From assembly GCA_001898505.1 (NCBI GenBank), contig MKTZ01000005.1, positions 83,363-147,362 of the forward strand: a DNA stretch of 64,000 nucleotides, read 5' to 3'. Position numbers and translations under genes: made by a program. The stretch's first letter is position 1. The number at the start of each line of letters is the position of its first letter. The notes below the pieces were generated by a model. It was not told where the DNA came from. It saw nothing but the letters and a program-made list of their open reading frames with translations, and searched no databases. Positions 25,588 through 35,529 of this stretch are shown here, in pieces. This stretch comes from Sphingobacteriales bacterium 50-39 (GTDB lineage Bacteria; Bacteroidota; Bacteroidia; Chitinophagales; Chitinophagaceae).

Positions 25588-26130
25588 TCATTTAGCTTTC
25601 AACGTAAACAAATCGCCTTTAACCTTCACTGTGTATCCGGGCAAGCTTGGGTTTAAATACTTCAGCTTTGCCAGGGCATCCCCAACGCCTGTAGCGTGTA
25701 CTTCCCGTTCCGTTAGGACAGCCTTTAGCTGTGCTGCGCTAAAATTCTCAAACTGCACAAATTTTTTTCCCGTTTCAACGATAATATTAGCCATCGCCTC
25801 AAAGGTAGTTCCAGGCGCAACACTGAAACTGAGCCCATCCGGTGGCGGCGGCGGGTCCCTCTTCGGGTACCCAAACCAAACAGTGAAAAATAAAGCGGCT
25901 CCCGCTGTTCCGGATACAGCCAGCGTACCGGTTTGTCCAATAGTTGTGCTTAGGTTGAACAACGCACTTCCCGAAATAAACCACCCTGCGCAGCCACCGC
26001 ACAAGGCGGTGAGAAAATGAAGGGTGTTGTATTGGCTATGGCTCAGATCGTTCTTTTTAAAAAAACTGACCATTAAGAAGGCTACCAAAACTGCGGCGAA
26101 AATAACGCCTACAAAGAATTTTGCATCCAT
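25588..26130 (-). CDS. hypothetical membrane protein of the inverted two-gene module
   Basis: The 180-residue protein has three hydrophobic segments (FFVGVIFAAVLVAFLMVSFF; FLTALCGGCAGWFISGSALF; GTLAVSGTAGAALFFTVWFG). A proline-rich linker (KRDPPPPPDG) leads to a soluble C-terminal domain of about 85 residues (SFSVAPGTTFEAMANIIVETGKKF..). The N-in membrane anchor plus small soluble domain recalls membrane-attached effector or adaptor proteins, but no family is recognised. Confidence 0.6.
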   Translation of the reverse strand: MDAKFFVGVIFAAVLVAFLMVSFFKKNDLSHSQYNTLHFLTALCGGCAGWFISGSALFNLSTTIGQTGTLAVSGTAGAALFFTVWFGYPKRDPPPPPDGLSFSVAPGTTFEAMANIIVETGKKFVQFENFSAAQLKAVLTEREVHATGVGDALAKLKYLNPSLPGYTVKVKGDLFTLKAK

Positions 26131-26423
26131 AGACGAAAATTTGAGGAAATATAATCATAAAAAAATATTATCCAAAATACAGGCTGGCCTCCTTGCTACC
26201 CGTCATTTCCCGTGGAACATACATTCACCTACAGGGGGGACATGTGACAACATGCCTTCCCGGTGCCTTCCTTAGCTATATCAGTAGGTCTCAAACCGCC
26301 CTTCTTACCAAAGCCACAACTAAAATCACGAAAGAAATATTTTAAAAAAACTTCTTCCCCTACAGGTGCCCGGTGTGAAACAGCCCCTCGCTGCTAACGG
26401 AAATTTGAATAAAAATAAGCACC

Positions 26424-26924
26424 ATGTTTCATTCCATCAGCTGGCAACAATTCTTCACCGCAATAGCGATTGTATATGCGCTCTACTACCTGTTTATAGG
26501 GGTTGTTTATTTCCGTAAGGACGCCTTCGCTATCATAAAGGGCCAAAGGCCGCAGGAAGGAACCAGCAACAGTTTCGAAAAAAATACCGCCTACGAGGAT
26601 CCACAGGAAGACCCTGCTCCCTGGGAAGAACAGGACACGTATTCGACGGAACCAGATACCCGGGACACGGAGACAGGGTTGTTCACAGTTGCATATGAGC
26701 TGGCGGAAGAAATTAAAATACTCCTGAAAGATGCGGGATACCGGCGGCTCATCCGCCAGGAACTCGTGCAGGCCCTGAAAAGCCTTATTAGCCGGCCCCC
26801 TTACGACCAGTTAGCGCAAACAGGGTTCCGAAACGCCATCAATAACCTGATAGCAACAGAAGCAATGCGCCAATGTACCTACGAGCTTACGCAAGAGGAA
26901 CTGTCCATGGTCTGGACGCAATAA
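26424..26924 (+). CDS. hypothetical membrane-anchored protein at the head of the tra region
   Basis: The 166-residue protein has one N-terminal membrane helix (FFTAIAIVYALYYLFIGVVYF), an acidic, Glu/Asp/Pro-rich linker (residues ~45-85) and a helical C-terminal domain (FTVAYELAEEIKILLKDAGYRRLIRQELVQAL). Genes of this type often sit just before traE in Bacteroidota conjugative elements. The function is unknown. About 290 bp of non-coding DNA before it probably hold the tra promoter, but no clear boxes were identified. Confidence 0.6.
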   Translation: MFHSISWQQFFTAIAIVYALYYLFIGVVYFRKDAFAIIKGQRPQEGTSNSFEKNTAYEDPQEDPAPWEEQDTYSTEPDTRDTETGLFTVAYELAEEIKILLKDAGYRRLIRQELVQALKSLISRPPYDQLAQTGFRNAINNLIATEAMRQCTYELTQEELSMVWTQ

Positions 26925-27039
26925 AATACTGACTCTGTACGCCTGGCTGCCCCGTGGTGAAAAGGAAAAGGAGAAGGGAGGGCGGCTGGGTGGCAGGGTT
27001 AGCCTACCGGATTTTTACAACACAAAATACAAAGTGAGT

Positions 27040-27345
27040 ATGAAAAAGAGAGATTGGAAAATTGTATTAATGGCCGTGCTATGCCTGTATGGAACGGTAG
27101 TCTTTGCACAGGATGGCAACACAGGCATCAACCAGGCTAATACCACCATCAGGGGATATTTTGACGCGGGTGTGAACCTTATGTACGCCATCGGCGCAGT
27201 CCTTGGCCTAGTCGGCGCGGTAAAAGTTTATCAAAAATGGAATGCGGGTGACCACGACACCTCCAAGGTAGCGGCAAGCTGGTTTGGGAGCTGCATCTTC
27301 CTCGTCGTTGTAGCAACCGTTCTGAAATCCTTCTTCTTGAATTAG
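27040..27345 (+). CDS. traE: TraE-like conjugal transfer protein (DUF4134)
   Basis: The 101-residue protein starts at ATG 27040 (MKKRDWKIVLMAVLCL); a GTG six bases upstream is in frame but less likely. It has a signal peptide ending VFAQ, then GINQANTTIRGYFDAGVNLMYAIGAVLGLVGAVKVYQKW and a second hydrophobic segment (FGSCIFLVVVATVLKSFFL). Two membrane segments and this length match DUF4134/TraE, the VirB2-like pilin candidate of Bacteroidetes type IV transfer systems. Confidence 0.88.
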   Translation: MKKRDWKIVLMAVLCLYGTVVFAQDGNTGINQANTTIRGYFDAGVNLMYAIGAVLGLVGAVKVYQKWNAGDHDTSKVAASWFGSCIFLVVVATVLKSFFLN

Positions 27346-27351
27346 CGGATA

Positions 27352-27804
27352 ATGTACCAGGAACTCACCATATCATTTCAACGGCACCTTGCCACGAGCC
27401 ATCCTGACCTGCTGGCGCAGCTTCAGGATGAAGGAGAGCTTGGGACATGGCTGACAGAAAAGATCGACGCTGTAATTCCAATAGCGAAGCAGTTGCGGAT
27501 GCAAAATACACCTGCGTTCATCATTATGGAAACATGTATGCATGAACTGGTGAAGCAGCTACCCGTATCCCGCTTCAACTATATCTCATCGGTCCTGGAA
27601 GAAGAGTTTGAAGCAGACTATTTCCGCCTAAGCGAAATGGGTGTGCTGACCTACGAGGTGTTGAACATGATGGAAGCGTGTGCACCGGTACTTGACGCTA
27701 TGGCGTTTTCCGCTGATAATGAAGACAACCCCAATATCCATTATGCCGTTACCGGGGCCCTGAAAGACTACCTGGATTCAAAACAAGTGAGCATGAAAAT
27801 GTGA
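27352..27804 (+). CDS. hypothetical conjugative-element protein (possibly DUF1896-like)
   Basis: The 150-residue soluble, acidic, mostly helical protein contains FNYISSVLEEEFEADYFRLSEMG. The general layout resembles DUF1896 proteins of Bacteroides conjugative transposons, which are short and lie near methylase-helicase genes, but the match is only by eye. The gene sits three bases before the methylase-helicase gene and six after traE, so it is co-transcribed and probably co-translated. Confidence 0.6.
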   Translation: MYQELTISFQRHLATSHPDLLAQLQDEGELGTWLTEKIDAVIPIAKQLRMQNTPAFIIMETCMHELVKQLPVSRFNYISSVLEEEFEADYFRLSEMGVLTYEVLNMMEACAPVLDAMAFSADNEDNPNIHYAVTGALKDYLDSKQVSMKM

Positions 27805-27807
27805 GTT

Positions 27808-30800
27808 ATGGCCTACAACAGTCATCAGAAATTGCTTGATAATATGGCGGCGCTGGAAATAGCGTTAACCTACACTACTGGCACAAAATTATCACAGGGA
27901 CAGGTTGAGCAGTTACAACGCTATTCCGGCTTTGGCGGCCTTAAAGGCATACTTTATCCCTATGGGCCAAAAGAGGACTGGAAAAACGCATCAAAAGCGG
28001 ACCTGGCACTGTATGAGCCTTTTACGGAACTCCACTCAATGCTTATCAAAATGCTTGGCGTGGACCTCTATAAAAAAGCCATAAGCGGTGTCCACAATAG
28101 TGTGCTGACCGCATTTTACACACCCGAGTTTATACCCAAAACCATCTTTGAAACGCTCGCAGCACATGGGATTTATCCAAAGCGGATGTATGAGCCCAGC
28201 AGTGGCGCAGGTATCTTTCTGACAGAAGCCGCAAAACGTTTTCCGGGAATGGAGATCATCAATGCCGTCGAGAAAGATTATCTTACCGGGCGCGTTCTGC
28301 AGGCATTAGCCTCCTCCCTACCCGTCGCATGTAAAGTGTCCATTGGCGGATTCGAAGAAATGCCCGTATCTGATAACGGGAAGTATGACCTGATCGCAAG
28401 CAATATCCCCTTTGGCAACTTCAGGGTGTTTGACCCGCTGCTTGAAAACTCCCTTACCGATAAGATCCACAATTATTTTTTCGCCAAAGGCCTCGATAAG
28501 CTGGGCACAGGTGGAATCATGGCTTTCATTACTTCGGATGGCTTTCTCAATTCGCCGTCCAACAGGGAGGCCCGTGAATACCTGTTCCGCCACGCCGACC
28601 TGGTAACCGCAGCCGTCTTGCCTGACAATCTCATGAAAGATACAGGCAATACCGAATCGCCGAGTCATCTCATTATTGTCCAGAAACACAATCACAATCT
28701 GCTGAACTCCCCTGAGGAGATCCTGGAGACGGTGGAACGGACAAACGAATTTGGCTCATACCACATTAACAAGTATTTGTCTGAAGGCAGCGCCCTTGTG
28801 CTCGGCAATGAAAAAAAGCCAGGCAAAAACCAGTACGGTGCAGCGCACGAGGTGGTATGGCACCGGGGAAGCCTCGATGAACTTGCCCAACCATTAAAGG
28901 AACGGCTCTTCCATGACTTTCAGGGGAAAGTAAATGGCCTGAGTTTTCAATCGGTCACTTATGCGGCGCCAAGAGAGGAGGAAAAACCAAAAAAGAAACT
29001 TACGCTGTTACCCCAGCCTGCACAGTCCAGTAATTCGACCGCAGCTCAAATGGGAATCTTTGATACCGCACCGCTCGAAACGCTTGGGAGGGCCGGGGCA
29101 TACATCACAGCCGAGGACGAGCAAAAGATTCAACGTAAAACAGCCCGCATTGTTAGTATAATAGAAACAGAGGAGCATCCGGAACATGAATCGATCGTGC
29201 TGATTGCCGCAAAAACCGACAAACGCCAATACGCATACCGCTTTTATAGCAACATAAAAGAAATAAGCCTTCCTTCAAAGTGGATGGACTCTTTGGAGCT
29301 GTCAGGGCATATCGCTGGCCTATCAGCTGACCTGCGCAGGTATGATCATAACTTCTTGTACCAAGGCGACAAAAGTATGGAAGCCAGCTTCGCCTTAAAA
29401 AACAGTGCACCCCAGCTTTTCACTGGTATAAAGCCTTTTTACAAAAACGGCGTCCTGGTATTTCACGAAGGCCGAATTGGAAACCTTTCCGACATTGATA
29501 AGGAAAATGACCAGGCCAGTTTCAAGGGGTTGGATTTCAACGAGAAAGACAGGCGTTTTTTTGAACAATATGTCCGCATCCGGGACTTATATTTTACACT
29601 CTTCGACTATGAGAAGGCCGAAGGAAAAGAGCACCAGCCATTACGATTGCAATTGAACGACGCCTATGACACCTTTACAGGAGCCTACGGCGTGCTGAAT
29701 ACCGCCTCAAATGCAAAGTTAATCAGGGAAGACCAGGCGCTGGGGCTGGTAGTTCTGGGTTCATTAGAAAGGTTAGAAAGCAGCAGGTATGTGAAAGCAG
29801 ATTTTTTGGTCAGCGCTCTGCTGAAGTCACGTGAAAGATTTCATACGGAAGATCCCGCGGAGGCGTTGGCAGTGTGCCTGAATGAATACGGTGTGGTGAA
29901 AATCCCTGCTATCGCTGATACTATGCGGCTTGACGAATCGGATGTCATTACAACGTTAGGGGATCATATATACCTGAACCCAACGACAGGGACCTGGGAG
30001 GCAAAGGATCAATTTTTAAGCGGTAATGTTGTCCGTAAACTTGAAGAGGCCCAGGCCTCATATCCAGAAGGTGTACAAGTTGACCCACAAATTCACCGCA
30101 GCATCGAAGCGCTCCGCAAGGTGCAGCCAGATAAAATCCCATTTGAATTGCTTGACTTTAACTTGGGCGAACGCTGGATTCCGTTAAAGTTCTATGAACA
30201 ATTTGCCTCCAGTGTGTTCGAGACGGAAACATCCATCCGCTATTTTAATGCTGCCGACGCATTCAAAGTGACCACAAAAAAAGGAAATGCGAAAACTGAC
30301 CAGGAATATGCGATCCAGCCAAAGAGCGGGCAAAAAATGTATGGCCCCACGTTGCTGGAACATGCCCTGGAAAACACCACCCCTTATTTCAGTTATGAGG
30401 TCACTGTTGGGGATGAGACGATACGCAGGCCCGATAACGACGCCATACAGTTGGCGCATGAAAAGGTCGAATCCCTTCGGGGCGGTTTTATCCAATGGAT
30501 TCAACAGCTGCCCAAAGAGGACAAGAATTTCCTAGTTGATCTGTATAACCGGACCTATAACTGTTATGTGCTGCGGGAATATAGCGGAGACCACTTGAGT
30601 TTCCCTGGCCTGGACCGCGAACGGCTTGGGATCACTGACCCATACGCTTCACAAAAAAGTGCCGTGTGGAGAATTGTCCAAAACAGAGGCGCATTGATTG
30701 ACCACGAGGTGGGCCTGGGGAAAACATTAACCATGGTCATGGCAGCTATGGAAATGAAACGGCTGCAGGTGATCCGCAAACCGGCCATCCTCGCACTCAA

Positions 30801-33330
30801 GGCTAATGTCGCCCAGATCACCGAAACGTTCCGGAAAGCCTATCCCCGGGCCCGGATACTTGCCCCTTCAGAAGAGGATTTCACACCTGCTAAAAGGCAG
30901 CGGCTATTCTATGCGATAAAGAATAACAATTGGGACTGCGTTATCATGACCCATGACCAATTCGGTAAGATCCCGCAGGCGTACGAGGTACAGCAGGAAA
31001 TCCTCCAGCGCGAACTTGACAATGTCACCAAGAACCTCAACACGGTCGAAGACCTGGGCGGCGATATCAGCAGGAGTATGCGTAAGGGCCTTGAAATCCG
31101 GAAAAATAATCTTGATAACAAGTTAAAATTTGTCATGGCGCAGCTTGAGGCCAAGAAAGACCAGGATATCAGCTTCCTTGACCTTGGTATTGACCATCTT
31201 TTTGTGGACGAGTCACATAAGTTTAAGAACCTCACATTTAACACCCGCCATACCAGGGTAGCGGGCCTGGGCAATATTGATGGAAGCCAGAAAGCGCTCA
31301 ATATGCTTTTTGCAGTCAGGACCCTTCAGCGCCAATTTGATGCAGATCTCTGCGTCACCTTTCTTTCGGGTACCCCCATCTCCAATAGCCTGACAGAAAT
31401 GTACCTGATCTTCAAGTACCTGCGGCCCAAGGAAATGGAACGCCAGCATATTGAAAATTTTGATGCCTGGGCTGCCGTCTTTGCCAGGAAAACAGTTGAT
31501 TTCGAGTTTTCCGTCACCAACGAGATCATCGCCAAGGAACGTTTCCGCCATTTTATCAAGGTCCCAGAGTTGGCCATGTTCTACAATGAAATTACCGACT
31601 ATAAGACCGCCAAACATATCAAGCTTGACAAACCCGACCTAGCCGAAGAATTAAGCAACATTAAACCGACGCCGGACCAGCAAGATTTTATACAAAAACT
31701 CATGGCATTTGCCCAGACAGGTGACGGTACTCTACTCGGCCGCGGCCCGCTGACGGAGTCAGAAGATAAAGGCCGCATGCTCATTGCCACCAATTATGCA
31801 AAGAAAATGGCTACTGACATGCGTTTGATCAGCCCTTCATACGCCGATCATCCGGATAATAAGGTAAATGTCTGTGCCAGGCATGTAGCGAGAATCTATA
31901 GTGGCAGTTCAGAGCATAAAGGGACACAGATCATTTTCTGTGATATAGGAACCCCAAAGCCGGGCGAATTTAATATTTACGACGCCCTGAAGGAGAAGCT
32001 TATCCGTGATTTTAATATACCCGCCCATGAAATAACATTTATTCATGATTGGGGGACAGAGAAACTAAAAAAAGAACTTTTTAAGAAAATGAACAGAGGG
32101 GCTATCCGGGTACTGATTGGCAGCACGGAAAAAGCAGGCACTGGCCTGAATGTCCAACGCCGTGTTGTCGCGATGCATCATATTGATATCCCCTGGAAAC
32201 CGGCTGAGCTTGAACAACGCAACGGGAGGGGCGCCCGCCAGGGAAATATCCTTGCCCGGGAAGAATATGGCAATAAGGTCAAGAGCTATATATATGCCGT
32301 TGAACAAACCCTTGATAATTATAAGTTCAACCTGCTGAAAAATAAGCAAACCTTCATCAGCCAGATGAAGAACTCGGCACTCCATGTCCGTACCATAGAC
32401 GAAGGGGCAATGGATGAACAAACAGGGATGAATTTCTCCGAGTACATAGCCATCCTCTCAGGGGACACCACCCTTTTGGAAAAATCAAAGCTGGAAAAGA
32501 AAATATCTGTAGTAGAAAGTTTACGTGGAGCCCATTTCAAGGATATAACGCAGGCAAAATGGCAACTGGAGTCGCTTGAACAAAATGCTCAAAGTGACCG
32601 GGAAATAATCCTGCGGCTATCCGCAGATGAAGTTTCCTACAAGGCCGTCTTAAAACTTGAAAAAGACGGCACAAAATCAAACCCCATTCAGTTGGCAGGT
32701 TTGTCTACTGACGATCCTGAAACAATTGGCAGGTATATTATCGGATTGTACTCGAGTTTCAGGCCGGCGGATGACTGGCGTGAGGAAAAGAGCATCGGCA
32801 CATTGTATGGCTTCGACCTGGTTATCCGCAGCCAAAAAAAGGTCTTACTCGCGGACGAGCTTTTCCCGTATGAAAATAACCTATATGCGGAAAGCAAAAC
32901 AACGGGTATAAAATACACCTATAACGGTGGCACGCCAAACGTCGATAATCCAAAGTACGCAGCGCGTTATTTCCTGAATGCCATAGACCGCGTTTCTGCA
33001 CTGATCGGGCACCATACTAAAAGTATTGAAGACGCGAACAAGGACATCCCGCGCCTCCGCGACCTCGTTAACAAGCCATTCCCCAGGGAAGGCGAACTGC
33101 AGGCCATGCGCCTGGAGCTATCAGGCCTTGAAAGGAAAATCGCCCTGAACATCCAACATAAAAAAGAATTAACACAACCATCACCTGGTAAGGATGGCAA
33201 CGGGCCGCCACAAAAAATACCAGCAGCCGGTAGTAAAGTTATAAAGCTGCCGAATGCTGAGGAAGCAATGAAGTCTGACCCACCCAACCCCGAAATACCC
33301 ATCATCAAACCTGTCAGAAAAGCACGCTAA
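27808..33330 (+). CDS. giant N6-adenine methylase/helicase fusion (DarB-like)
   Basis: The 1840-residue protein has an N-terminal methylase-like domain with SAM motif [11 protein letters not shown] near residue 127 and SNIPFG near 198, a variant of the NPPY catalytic motif. An SF2/SNF2 helicase domain follows, with Walker [10 protein letters not shown] near 966, FVDESHKF near 1133, [10 protein letters not shown] and the arginine-finger motif [11 protein letters not shown] near 1469. A charged C-terminal tail follows. The organisation matches phage P1 DarB and related antirestriction-type proteins carried by mobile elements. It could protect incoming element DNA from restriction. It is embedded within the tra operon. 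Confidence 0.85.
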   Translation: MAYNSHQKLLDNMAALEIALTYTTGTKLSQGQVEQLQRYSGFGGLKGILYPYGPKEDWKNASKADLALYEPFTELHSMLIKMLGVDLYKKAISGVHNSVLTAFYTPEFIPKTIFETLAAHGIYPKRMYEPSSGAGIFLTEAAKRFPGMEIINAVEKDYLTGRVLQALASSLPVACKVSIGGFEEMPVSDNGKYDLIASNIPFGNFRVFDPLLENSLTDKIHNYFFAKGLDKLGTGGIMAFITSDGFLNSPSNREAREYLFRHADLVTAAVLPDNLMKDTGNTESPSHLIIVQKHNHNLLNSPEEILETVERTNEFGSYHINKYLSEGSALVLGNEKKPGKNQYGAAHEVVWHRGSLDELAQPLKERLFHDFQGKVNGLSFQSVTYAAPREEEKPKKKLTLLPQPAQSSNSTAAQMGIFDTAPLETLGRAGAYITAEDEQKIQRKTARIVSIIETEEHPEHESIVLIAAKTDKRQYAYRFYSNIKEISLPSKWMDSLELSGHIAGLSADLRRYDHNFLYQGDKSMEASFALKNSAPQLFTGIKPFYKNGVLVFHEGRIGNLSDIDKENDQASFKGLDFNEKDRRFFEQYVRIRDLYFTLFDYEKAEGKEHQPLRLQLNDAYDTFTGAYGVLNTASNAKLIREDQALGLVVLGSLERLESSRYVKADFLVSALLKSRERFHTEDPAEALAVCLNEYGVVKIPAIADTMRLDESDVITTLGDHIYLNPTTGTWEAKDQFLSGNVVRKLEEAQASYPEGVQVDPQIHRSIEALRKVQPDKIPFELLDFNLGERWIPLKFYEQFASSVFETETSIRYFNAADAFKVTTKKGNAKTDQEYAIQPKSGQKMYGPTLLEHALENTTPYFSYEVTVGDETIRRPDNDAIQLAHEKVESLRGGFIQWIQQLPKEDKNFLVDLYNRTYNCYVLREYSGDHLSFPGLDRERLGITDPYASQKSAVWRIVQNRGALIDHEVGLGKTLTMVMAAMEMKRLQVIRKPAILALKANVAQITETFRKAYPRARILAPSEEDFTPAKRQRLFYAIKNNNWDCVIMTHDQFGKIPQAYEVQQEILQRELDNVTKNLNTVEDLGGDISRSMRKGLEIRKNNLDNKLKFVMAQLEAKKDQDISFLDLGIDHLFVDESHKFKNLTFNTRHTRVAGLGNIDGSQKALNMLFAVRTLQRQFDADLCVTFLSGTPISNSLTEMYLIFKYLRPKEMERQHIENFDAWAAVFARKTVDFEFSVTNEIIAKERFRHFIKVPELAMFYNEITDYKTAKHIKLDKPDLAEELSNIKPTPDQQDFIQKLMAFAQTGDGTLLGRGPLTESEDKGRMLIATNYAKKMATDMRLISPSYADHPDNKVNVCARHVARIYSGSSEHKGTQIIFCDIGTPKPGEFNIYDALKEKLIRDFNIPAHEITFIHDWGTEKLKKELFKKMNRGAIRVLIGSTEKAGTGLNVQRRVVAMHHIDIPWKPAELEQRNGRGARQGNILAREEYGNKVKSYIYAVEQTLDNYKFNLLKNKQTFISQMKNSALHVRTIDEGAMDEQTGMNFSEYIAILSGDTTLLEKSKLEKKISVVESLRGAHFKDITQAKWQLESLEQNAQSDREIILRLSADEVSYKAVLKLEKDGTKSNPIQLAGLSTDDPETIGRYIIGLYSSFRPADDWREEKSIGTLYGFDLVIRSQKKVLLADELFPYENNLYAESKTTGIKYTYNGGTPNVDNPKYAARYFLNAIDRVSALIGHHTKSIEDANKDIPRLRDLVNKPFPREGELQAMRLELSGLERKIALNIQHKKELTQPSPGKDGNGPPQKIPAAGSKVIKLPNAEEAMKSDPPNPEIPIIKPVRKAR

Positions 33331-33340
33331 AATAAAAAAT

Positions 33341-34147
33341 ATGAATAACGAAAAAAGTTCGCCGGCCCCCGGGCGAGCACTCCCGGAACACACCATTGGC
33401 AATACCGTTTTCGTAGTAGATGTGGCGAAGGCTGAGCTGCGAAAAAAGACGAATTACCGCAAACGAATATCATTCCACGATATGGACTATGAAGGCACGC
33501 ATTATTCGTTGTGGTACGATGACAAGCAAACACAACTGGCAAAATACAAAGTACCAAATATGGTCAGGCTCGACCCGGAAGGAATGGCCTTAAAGTATAA
33601 CAAAACGTTTTGGGAATTGGAAGGAAAGACAGATTTCGAAGTGATCGTCGACCAGGCTTTTTATAAGGAAAGAATAGGGGGCAGGCAGCCAACCATCCAG
33701 ATCGGCGAACACAAATACTATGTAGACTTTCACTGGGGAATGCTTCGGCCGCATATCGACCATGACAAGCAAATAAAGCATTGGCCGCAGGACCTGGTAT
33801 TCGATGAGCTTGAAAGTATCAACCACGACACAGCCTACCAGTTCTTCTTCGATGCTAAAAAACAGTCCGTATTTGAGTTCGATGAGGACATCCTTTTGAT
33901 CCCGCCGGATATATTTCTGGTAACCATCCCTGCTGAAGAGAAACTTGACCCGTTCGCCTACGCCCGAAAATGGAACGAGCCAGTTGAGCAATACCTGATG
34001 AAAAACCCGCCTCAGCGGCATTTCGAAGCAAGCCTCGTCCCGGCTGGCCAAACCTTTCTGAAGGACATGGTAGAAGAAAACCGGAAGAGGTTTAAGGAGG
34101 ATGATGGCATGAACCCAAATGATGATAAAGCAAAAAAGAAAAAGTGA
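33341..34147 (+). CDS. repeat-module protein A of the tra operon (two modules)
   Basis: The 268-residue protein is of unknown function. It is built from a module of about 100-120 residues, present twice: F-VVDVAKAEL..ISFHDMDYEGTHYSLWYDD..VRLDPEGMALKY and YYVDFHWGML..LVFDELESINHDTAYQFFFD..LDPFAYARKW. The joining motif LEGKTDFEVIVDQ recurs in the paralogue at 34469. The C-terminus is Lys-rich. No signal peptide is seen, so it is probably cytoplasmic. Its stop overlaps the traF start. Confidence 0.6.
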   Translation: MNNEKSSPAPGRALPEHTIGNTVFVVDVAKAELRKKTNYRKRISFHDMDYEGTHYSLWYDDKQTQLAKYKVPNMVRLDPEGMALKYNKTFWELEGKTDFEVIVDQAFYKERIGGRQPTIQIGEHKYYVDFHWGMLRPHIDHDKQIKHWPQDLVFDELESINHDTAYQFFFDAKKQSVFEFDEDILLIPPDIFLVTIPAEEKLDPFAYARKWNEPVEQYLMKNPPQRHFEASLVPAGQTFLKDMVEENRKRFKEDDGMNPNDDKAKKKK

Positions 34148-34458
34148 TGGAAAACAGCGTCTATTCTGTGAATAAGGGGATCAATGTCAGTATTGAATTC
34201 AAGGGCCTGAAAGCCCAATATATCTGGTACCTGGGCGGAGGGATCGTCGGGTTGTTAATCCTCTTTGCGGCACTTTATATCGCCGGCGTCAATAATTACA
34301 TCTGTCTCGGGATCATTCTCATAGCGGGTACGGGCGTCGTAACCTATGTTTATAAGCTCAGCCATAAATATGGCGAATATGGGTTGATGAAAAAAGCGGC
34401 CCGGAAAAAGGTCCCGTCCGTGATTCGGAGTAGTAGCCGTAAGCCATTTCAATTATAA
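34147..34458 (+). CDS. traF: TraF-like conjugal transfer protein (DUF4133)
   Basis: The 103-residue protein starts at ATG 34147, which overlaps the previous stop (TGATG). SVYSVNKGINVSIEFKGLKAQYIWYLGGG leads into two membrane helices (VGLLILFAALYIAG; YICLGIILIAGTGVVTYVYKL). Length, topology and the opening motif match DUF4133/TraF, the VirB3-like component that partners the TraG ATPase. It lies between the two repeat-module genes. Confidence 0.88.
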   Translation: MENSVYSVNKGINVSIEFKGLKAQYIWYLGGGIVGLLILFAALYIAGVNNYICLGIILIAGTGVVTYVYKLSHKYGEYGLMKKAARKKVPSVIRSSSRKPFQL

Positions 34459-34468
34459 AAAGAACAGT

Positions 34469-35524
34469 ATGCCAAGTCAATTACCAACTATAGATTTAGC
34501 AGGGACGGAATTCTTTGTGGATGTAGCCCTGAAGCAATTCCGGCAGGCGGGCGACCCGTTGAACACGATACAATTTAACGATATACAACGACGGGTGGAC
34601 GCAAGCTTCATCCTGGCCTATGATATCAAGTCGAAAGGTTTGTACCCATGGGAAAATGCTTCGAAGCCTTATCCCCCGCATGTCATTGAAATTGATGTAC
34701 CCGCACCGCATGTTTTAGACCCCGTCGCTTTTGAACCAATTCACCGCGGCCATCCGCGGCCCACCTTTTGGATCGGCGAAACAGCTTTTGAAGTGGATGT
34801 ATTCAACATGGAGCTCATTGAAAAAGATGACCCGGGCAATAAGATCCGCTTTGGCTGGATGGATGATCATGGGGACTATTACGAATTCCCCTTTGACAGG
34901 AAAGATAAAACCATGTCTTTTCTACAATCGGATGACCGGGTTTTCGTCCGCGTGCCCCAGATGACGCAGCTTGATCCCGTTGGGATGGCAAACAAGCACG
35001 GATTAGCTGTCCATTACGTACTCGGCAAGACGGATTTCGAACTGATGGTCGATCAAACACTGTTGGCGCGCCGAAAAAATGGCGAGCTGCCAACCCTGAG
35101 GATTGGAGATACTGAACTGGTGGTGGATATTCCCAGGGACGGCCTGAGGGAAAAAGGCAGCACGGCTGTAGTGGTCGACTTTGGCAGGTTGAGGGCCCAC
35201 GAAGATGACGTACTCTCTCCTTTCTATTTCGATACCAAAACAGCACGAGCCTGGGAGCCGCCTGCAGGCTTGCTGTCCATCCCCGACAGTATTGTCATGG
35301 CTAAAATTCCCCCGGAAGAAGCCCTTGATCCTTATGGGTATGCCATTGAGCATCATGTTAGCCAATATGGCATCCTAAAGCTGCACCCGCCATTGCTTCA
35401 TTTCAGGGCGGAAGTATATGATATAAGCCAGTCCGGGCTCCCGAAACTGGTCCAGGCAAACCGCCTGTCGTTCAACGCCCCCGAAAAAGAAGGAGAACCT
35501 CTAACCAACGGCAAAAGAATATAA
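34469..35524 (+). CDS. repeat-module protein B of the tra operon (three modules)
   Basis: The 351-residue protein is paralogous to the protein at 33341. Three copies of the module can be traced: TEFFVDVALKQFRQ..IQFNDIQRRVDASFILAYD; TAFEVDVFNMELIEK..IRFGWMDDHGDYYEFPFD; TELVVDIPRDGLRE..VDFGRLRAHEDDVLSPFYFD. Each is followed by a P-x-x-V-x-x-P..LDP-x-GMA-like end. The joining motif LGKTDFELMVDQ matches LEGKTDFEVIVDQ of protein A. No signal or membrane segment is seen. The function is unknown; the position directly before traG suggests a transfer role. Confidence 0.6.
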   Translation: MPSQLPTIDLAGTEFFVDVALKQFRQAGDPLNTIQFNDIQRRVDASFILAYDIKSKGLYPWENASKPYPPHVIEIDVPAPHVLDPVAFEPIHRGHPRPTFWIGETAFEVDVFNMELIEKDDPGNKIRFGWMDDHGDYYEFPFDRKDKTMSFLQSDDRVFVRVPQMTQLDPVGMANKHGLAVHYVLGKTDFELMVDQTLLARRKNGELPTLRIGDTELVVDIPRDGLREKGSTAVVVDFGRLRAHEDDVLSPFYFDTKTARAWEPPAGLLSIPDSIVMAKIPPEEALDPYGYAIEHHVSQYGILKLHPPLLHFRAEVYDISQSGLPKLVQANRLSFNAPEKEGEPLTNGKRI

Positions 35525-35529
35525 CAACT

